A DNA stretch of 21,917 nucleotides from Asterionellopsis glacialis (lineage: Eukaryota > Bacillariophyta > Plagiogrammaphyceae > Rhaphoneidales > Asterionellopsidaceae), in assembly GCA_014885115.2 (NCBI GenBank), contig WKLE02002413.1, positions 1 through 21,917 on the forward strand. Reading direction: 5' to 3'. Each line of letters starts with the position of its first letter. The stretch's first letter is position 1. The notes under the pieces were generated by a model. The model was not told the origin of the DNA. It ran no database searches and saw only the letters and a list, made by a program, of their open reading frames with translations. This document shows, in pieces, positions 18,691 through 21,917 of the stretch. A program made the translations under genes and the position numbers.

Positions 18691-19022
18691 ACAAAAAATA
18701 TGCAAATATAAAGTGAGAGAGGAATGACTGAAAAGAAAAAGAATCTACACATTACCGAACGTCCATGCACTCATTCTTTACAATAATTTTAAACTAAATC
18801 ATAAAAGTTACATAACAAGGTAATTAGAGAAGTTACAAATGGAACTAACAAGTTGTTGAAGCATCTGCATTGCGACAACATGTAACGACAAAGGATATCA
18901 TACATATTATTGTCAAAGGACTTAACAAAGCATTATCTGTAGAATTTTTTGCGGAATCTTTCCTGGAGTTCGTTGTTTCCCTCCCATTTATTTCAAAAAC
19001 TGTATTTACATACATATTTATT
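18691..19022. other. Convergent intergenic region
   Basis: 332 AT-rich bases between the 3' ends of the oxygenase (plus) and globin (minus) genes, presumably the two 3' UTRs. Small frames on both strands at 18845-19067 run into the globin end and show nothing recognisable. Confidence 0.6.
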
Positions 19023-19487
19023 TCAATTCTCCAATCCTGCTTCAGCCCCTTCAATCATGGTAGCTGATATGACATCATAAATTCTTGCCCATGCAGTTTT
19101 AACATCATGTGTAAAATCATCACCCAAGGCCTTTTCTAATGTGTACATGAGGGATCGTCCCACGACTGCATAATGAGCAGGCAATGCACCGTACTGTGCA
19201 TGTTTGGCACCCAAGTTACGTAGTATGTTCAAAAGTGGATCCAAGTCTGGTTCCAACATGGATATGGCGACATCGACAGTTCTAATCACTCCTGTAGCAT
19301 GTTTAATAAATGGTTCTGATTTGAATAATTCTTCGGAATTAGGTTCAAAGTCCTTGGCAAAATGAAACATTCCTGTGACGCCCGGTGCAAGTTCAAAAAT
19401 TCGACGAAATAATAATTCACCCGCCACCTTTTCATAATCTGGAATTTTCTTGACAATTCTCCAACTATCAATTACTTTGGCTGCCAT
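19023..19487 (-). CDS. Neuroglobin-like single-domain globin
   Basis: 154 residues, the usual length of a 3-over-3 globin. F41 is the CD1 phenylalanine (GMFHFAKDF), H63 the distal E7 histidine (FIKHATGVIRTVD) and H96 the proximal F8 histidine (LGAKHAQYGA). The F41-to-H63 spacing equals that of vertebrate neuroglobin, and the C-terminal half (VVGRSLMYTLEKALGDDFTHDVKTAWARIYDVISATM) follows neuroglobin's '[36 protein letters not shown]'. It should bind haem, O2 and NO; His at E7 allows bis-His coordination, as in neuroglobin. No FAD/NAD reductase domain or targeting peptide is present, so it is probably cytosolic. The physiological role (NO dioxygenation, O2 or redox sensing) is unknown. The ATG follows a T10 tract; there are no introns. 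Confidence 0.93.
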   Translation of the reverse strand: MAAKVIDSWRIVKKIPDYEKVAGELLFRRIFELAPGVTGMFHFAKDFEPNSEELFKSEPFIKHATGVIRTVDVAISMLEPDLDPLLNILRNLGAKHAQYGALPAHYAVVGRSLMYTLEKALGDDFTHDVKTAWARIYDVISATMIEGAEAGLEN

Positions 19488-20442
19488 TTTTTTTTTTCGA
19501 ATCCCTGGGATATGAATATATTATATTGGGTTTTGGTTGTGCGTTTTCTAAATGAAACGACTTTTGTAAGGCAAATGATGTATTTCCACCAAATTTGAAA
19601 GCAACGAAAGATTGATCTATCTAAGATTTCAACACAAAAGACAAGATGAACAATATCAATGACAGAAGATACTGATATAGTTTAATTGTCACTGAAACGG
19701 AATGACAATGTAATTGATTGAAGTGGATAGTCGTGTCTCTAACGATCCGTTTTGTATTGTTGTTATGCCACCTTCAAATATGATGGGAAATAAGATTTTA
19801 CACTCTACTGGACAACAATGGATACTGCATGGAGTGCGTGTTCCGCGGTAAAACCTTACCAGGTAGTTCTGGTAATCTTCTTTGCTTGGGTGATACAGTA
19901 TGCGGAGATCCTGCACAGATACTTCTTGATAGATTCGCCAGCAGATGTCATTCTTGCTCTAGGAGAATTCTACACTCTAGAACAATACTAAGTAACCAAA
20001 AGCGAAAGTCAGTCTCAGTCATAATTGTTCATATATGTAGATACATTTAAAAGAAATCGTTTTGTGGGTATTCTGCTCATATTACTTTAACGTGAGAAGA
20101 AATAATATATGGATCTGGTCACGGTTCTGACATAATCCATGTGCGACAAAATTATCATATTGTTAAATAAATTACTGTACTTTACTCGTAAACTTCTCTT
20201 AATACATGTGCGAGTACAGTACACTGAAATTTATATGTATCTGTGCATTGTTCTTGATCGTGGATACTACTACTGTTGACAGGTAGAAACGTGACCAAAT
20301 TTGTTTCATATTATTGATATAGCCCCATCTTGGCATGTTTCTTATCTTTCATGTATGCATGAAGATGAGTGTGAGATGGAATACAGTAGTTCAAGAAATA
20401 ATCATAATCATAAAACAAATTCAAACTATATATGTCTTTCTA
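19488..20442. other. Intergenic, no supported gene
   Basis: 955 AT-rich bases. The left end is the globin promoter (both neighbours are on the minus strand). It holds an inverted repeat at 19856-19875 (TTACCAG / CTGGTAA, six-base loop) and further ACAGTAC-type words near 20174-20222. Frames at 19689-19916 (minus), 19829-20050 (plus) and 20301-20501 (plus) show no domain. Confidence 0.6.
19856..19875. repeat. 7-bp inverted repeat with TACCAGGTA
   Basis: Arms TTACCAG (19856-19862) and CTGGTAA (19869-19875) around GTAGTT. The left side contains TACCAGGTA, the word that forms the palindrome cluster near 8.4 kb, suggesting the same dispersed motif. Confidence 0.45.
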
Positions 20443-21453
20443 TTATCGCCCTAACAATGCATCCACAAAGGTTCCTCCATACCTTTCATTGTATTGTTTG
20501 ACAAATACAAAACTTGTAGTCAACCAAAATGTTAATACCGGCAAGGCAAATATTATAGAATCCATAACTTCATCACGTAATGACACAAGTCCTACTTCTT
20601 CGGGTGTCACAACGACAGGACATGGTGTGACAAGAACAACATCATTACCAAAAGTACTACTATTCACATTTTTTTGATCATGATACATTGGTGAATACAA
20701 TGTTATATATCTTGTATATCCATTCGGAATGGTAGTAGTAGAAGAAGAATCGACTTGTAACGTATCTAATTGTATTTGTTCGACAAGTTGTGTTTCCGAA
20801 TTAACTCCTTGTAAATAAATGGATTGTAATTCATAACTTTGATCCATCCATATTCCTAAATTGGGTATATCAGCCTTGGCAATTACAATAGAACCCTTTT
20901 CCATTATTGGATTCATACCTGTATCCAATAATCCACGAAGAGTACGTCCTAAATTAGTATCTGTAGTTGTGGTTGTGGTTGTAGTTATAGCAGCATTGAT
21001 GTTGTTGTCATTATTCGTATTGGGTTTGATATTACTATTCATATTCTCATCCATGTTGGATGAAGGATCAACATTATTATCATTAGTATCTTTACTAGTA
21101 GCGAAACATTGTGTATTCTTTGAATTTCGACTCATAATATTCCAGTCAACACGACCTCCTCTTTTTTGGTATTTTTTGAAACACATTTCATTCCTAGTGC
21201 TAAAAGGTGATGTTGGATCAACAAGACATGTCCGACCAGAACTTCTCCTTCTCGTCTGCCAACACCTATTACTCATACTACTACTACGGCGAGATATGGA
21301 TAAGCCAGAAAATGCCAATGTACAATGATGATTAGCAGTCGTGGCCATGAGACTCCAACCCAAGAAGATCCAACATGAGACGAGTAATGATGTAACAGTC
21401 ATCTTGTTGTTGCTGTTGCTAGAAATTAGTTTCCTTGTTGTTTGAATCATCAT
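20443..21453 (-). CDS. Plastid-targeted membrane protein of unknown function
   Basis: 336 residues from the first in-frame ATG (a second is adjacent); a later ATG at 21402 would begin exactly at the hydrophobic segment. Residues ~18-38 (MTVTSLLVSCWIFLGWSLM) form a signal peptide, and CTLAFSG (44-50) fits the Ala|Phe cleavage motif of diatom plastid presequences, with an Arg/Ser-rich transit-like region after it. Residues ~110-165 are Asn/Thr-rich linker with a run of Thr. The folded part starts near 168: RTLRGLLDTG, GSIVIAKADIPNLGIWMDQSYELQSIYLQG, then NGYTRYITLYSP, VVVTPEEVGLVSLRDEVMDS, one membrane helix (~299-318) and a short tail ending GGTFVDALLGR. I cannot assign a function. The dense, hydrophobic-aromatic C-terminal block looks strongly constrained and is reminiscent of conserved algal plastid proteins of unknown role. 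Confidence 0.82.
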   Translation of the reverse strand: MMIQTTRKLISSNSNNKMTVTSLLVSCWIFLGWSLMATTANHHCTLAFSGLSISRRSSSMSNRCWQTRRRSSGRTCLVDPTSPFSTRNEMCFKKYQKRGGRVDWNIMSRNSKNTQCFATSKDTNDNNVDPSSNMDENMNSNIKPNTNNDNNINAAITTTTTTTTDTNLGRTLRGLLDTGMNPIMEKGSIVIAKADIPNLGIWMDQSYELQSIYLQGVNSETQLVEQIQLDTLQVDSSSTTTIPNGYTRYITLYSPMYHDQKNVNSSTFGNDVVLVTPCPVVVTPEEVGLVSLRDEVMDSIIFALPVLTFWLTTSFVFVKQYNERYGGTFVDALLGR

Positions 21454-21917
21454 TGATTGGTGGTATTCACTGAATACCGTACTGGACAAAAGTTTTAATT
21501 CGACTCGTATTTATGCTCAAGTTTCTCGTCTCTCTGTTGGACTACTAGTCAGTATCAATACAGAGCGTCATTGTTGTGGACCCTCAAAGAACCGACCGTA
21601 CCCACCGAAGCGCAAGCTTTTTTTCTTTTTGATCGTAGAGCTTTTTCTTTGGTAGTTTCTTTTACGTATTTTTCTACATGGGAACTTGAAGGATCTTGTG
21701 ATTTTGAAAAAATGGGGTCTTCTTTTGTCCTTTGGTTCTCTCTCACGAGGGGTGTTTTGATTGGGAACCATTTTATAAATGTTGTCAGACAAACAGATAG
21801 TTTCTCTGGACCTAACTGCCTACGGTACCGACATGTCTGTCCTCCCCAACACATTTTCTCGATTTTTTTTGCTGAAAAAAGTACAAGGACAACTCTACTA
21901 ACAACAAAAAGGGATTC
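21454..21917. other. Upstream region of the plastid protein gene
   Basis: 464 bases to the right edge, containing the presumed minus-strand promoter of the gene ending at 21453. A minus-strand frame at 21555-21854 (99 residues, Lys/Arg-rich at its end) has no recognisable domain and overlaps another frame at 21568-21792, so I do not call it a gene. Confidence 0.55.

Noticed and set aside
19490..19510. TTCGAATCC, like part of a tRNA B box
   Set aside because: It lacks the preceding GG and there is no A box or cloverleaf around it.
21555..21854. Minus-strand basic 99-residue frame near the right edge
   Set aside because: It lies where the promoter of the plastid protein gene is expected and has no recognisable features.

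Overview
This is nuclear DNA of a photosynthetic eukaryote with secondary plastids, most likely a diatom. Two predicted proteins carry bipartite plastid presequences, each a signal peptide followed by Ala-Phe at the expected cleavage site. In the cyclophilin this is SNA|FAP, the 'ASAFAP' type of diatoms and other heterokonts. Genes are compact, AT-leaning, on both strands and mostly intronless; the four introns I can place are 97-181 bp with GT-AG ends. I see no bacterial operons, CRISPR array, tRNA, rRNA, intact transposon or virus. The species cannot be fixed from the sequence alone.

Layout: (1) 1-1159, no supported gene. (2) 1160-3245 (+), a two-exon Pro-rich PDZ protein with seven DPF/DPW motifs. 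(3) 3525-4610 (-), a mitochondrial-carrier-family protein, head-to-head with (4) 5017-5914 (+), a plastid-targeted cyclophilin. (5) 6818-7618 (-), a GPATCH4-like G-patch protein. (6) 7619-8924, intergenic, with a dense cluster of short perfect palindromes. (7) 8925-9578 (-), a small TPR-like protein. (8) 9579-12444, a 2.9 kb AT-rich stretch with no gene, containing an assembly gap (103 N) and a G15 run. (9) 12445-13167 (+), a glycosyltransferase-like protein. (10) 14033-16326 (+), a three-exon copine. (11) 17296-18690 (+), a membrane-anchored TauD/TfdA-type Fe(II)/2-oxoglutarate oxygenase, tail-to-tail with (12) 19023-19487 (-), a neuroglobin-like globin. (13) 20443-21453 (-), a plastid-targeted membrane protein of unknown function. 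(14) 21454-21917, its upstream region, with no supported gene.

The genes look like an ordinary mix of housekeeping and trafficking functions rather than one pathway. Possible links are inference only. The PDZ/DPW protein and the copine are both candidate membrane-traffic or membrane-binding factors. The oxygenase and the globin both concern O2 and iron and are adjacent. The cyclophilin and protein 13 are both plastid proteins. The parts most worth a second look are the DPW-array PDZ protein, the palindrome cluster at 8.2-8.75 kb, and the unnamed plastid membrane protein.
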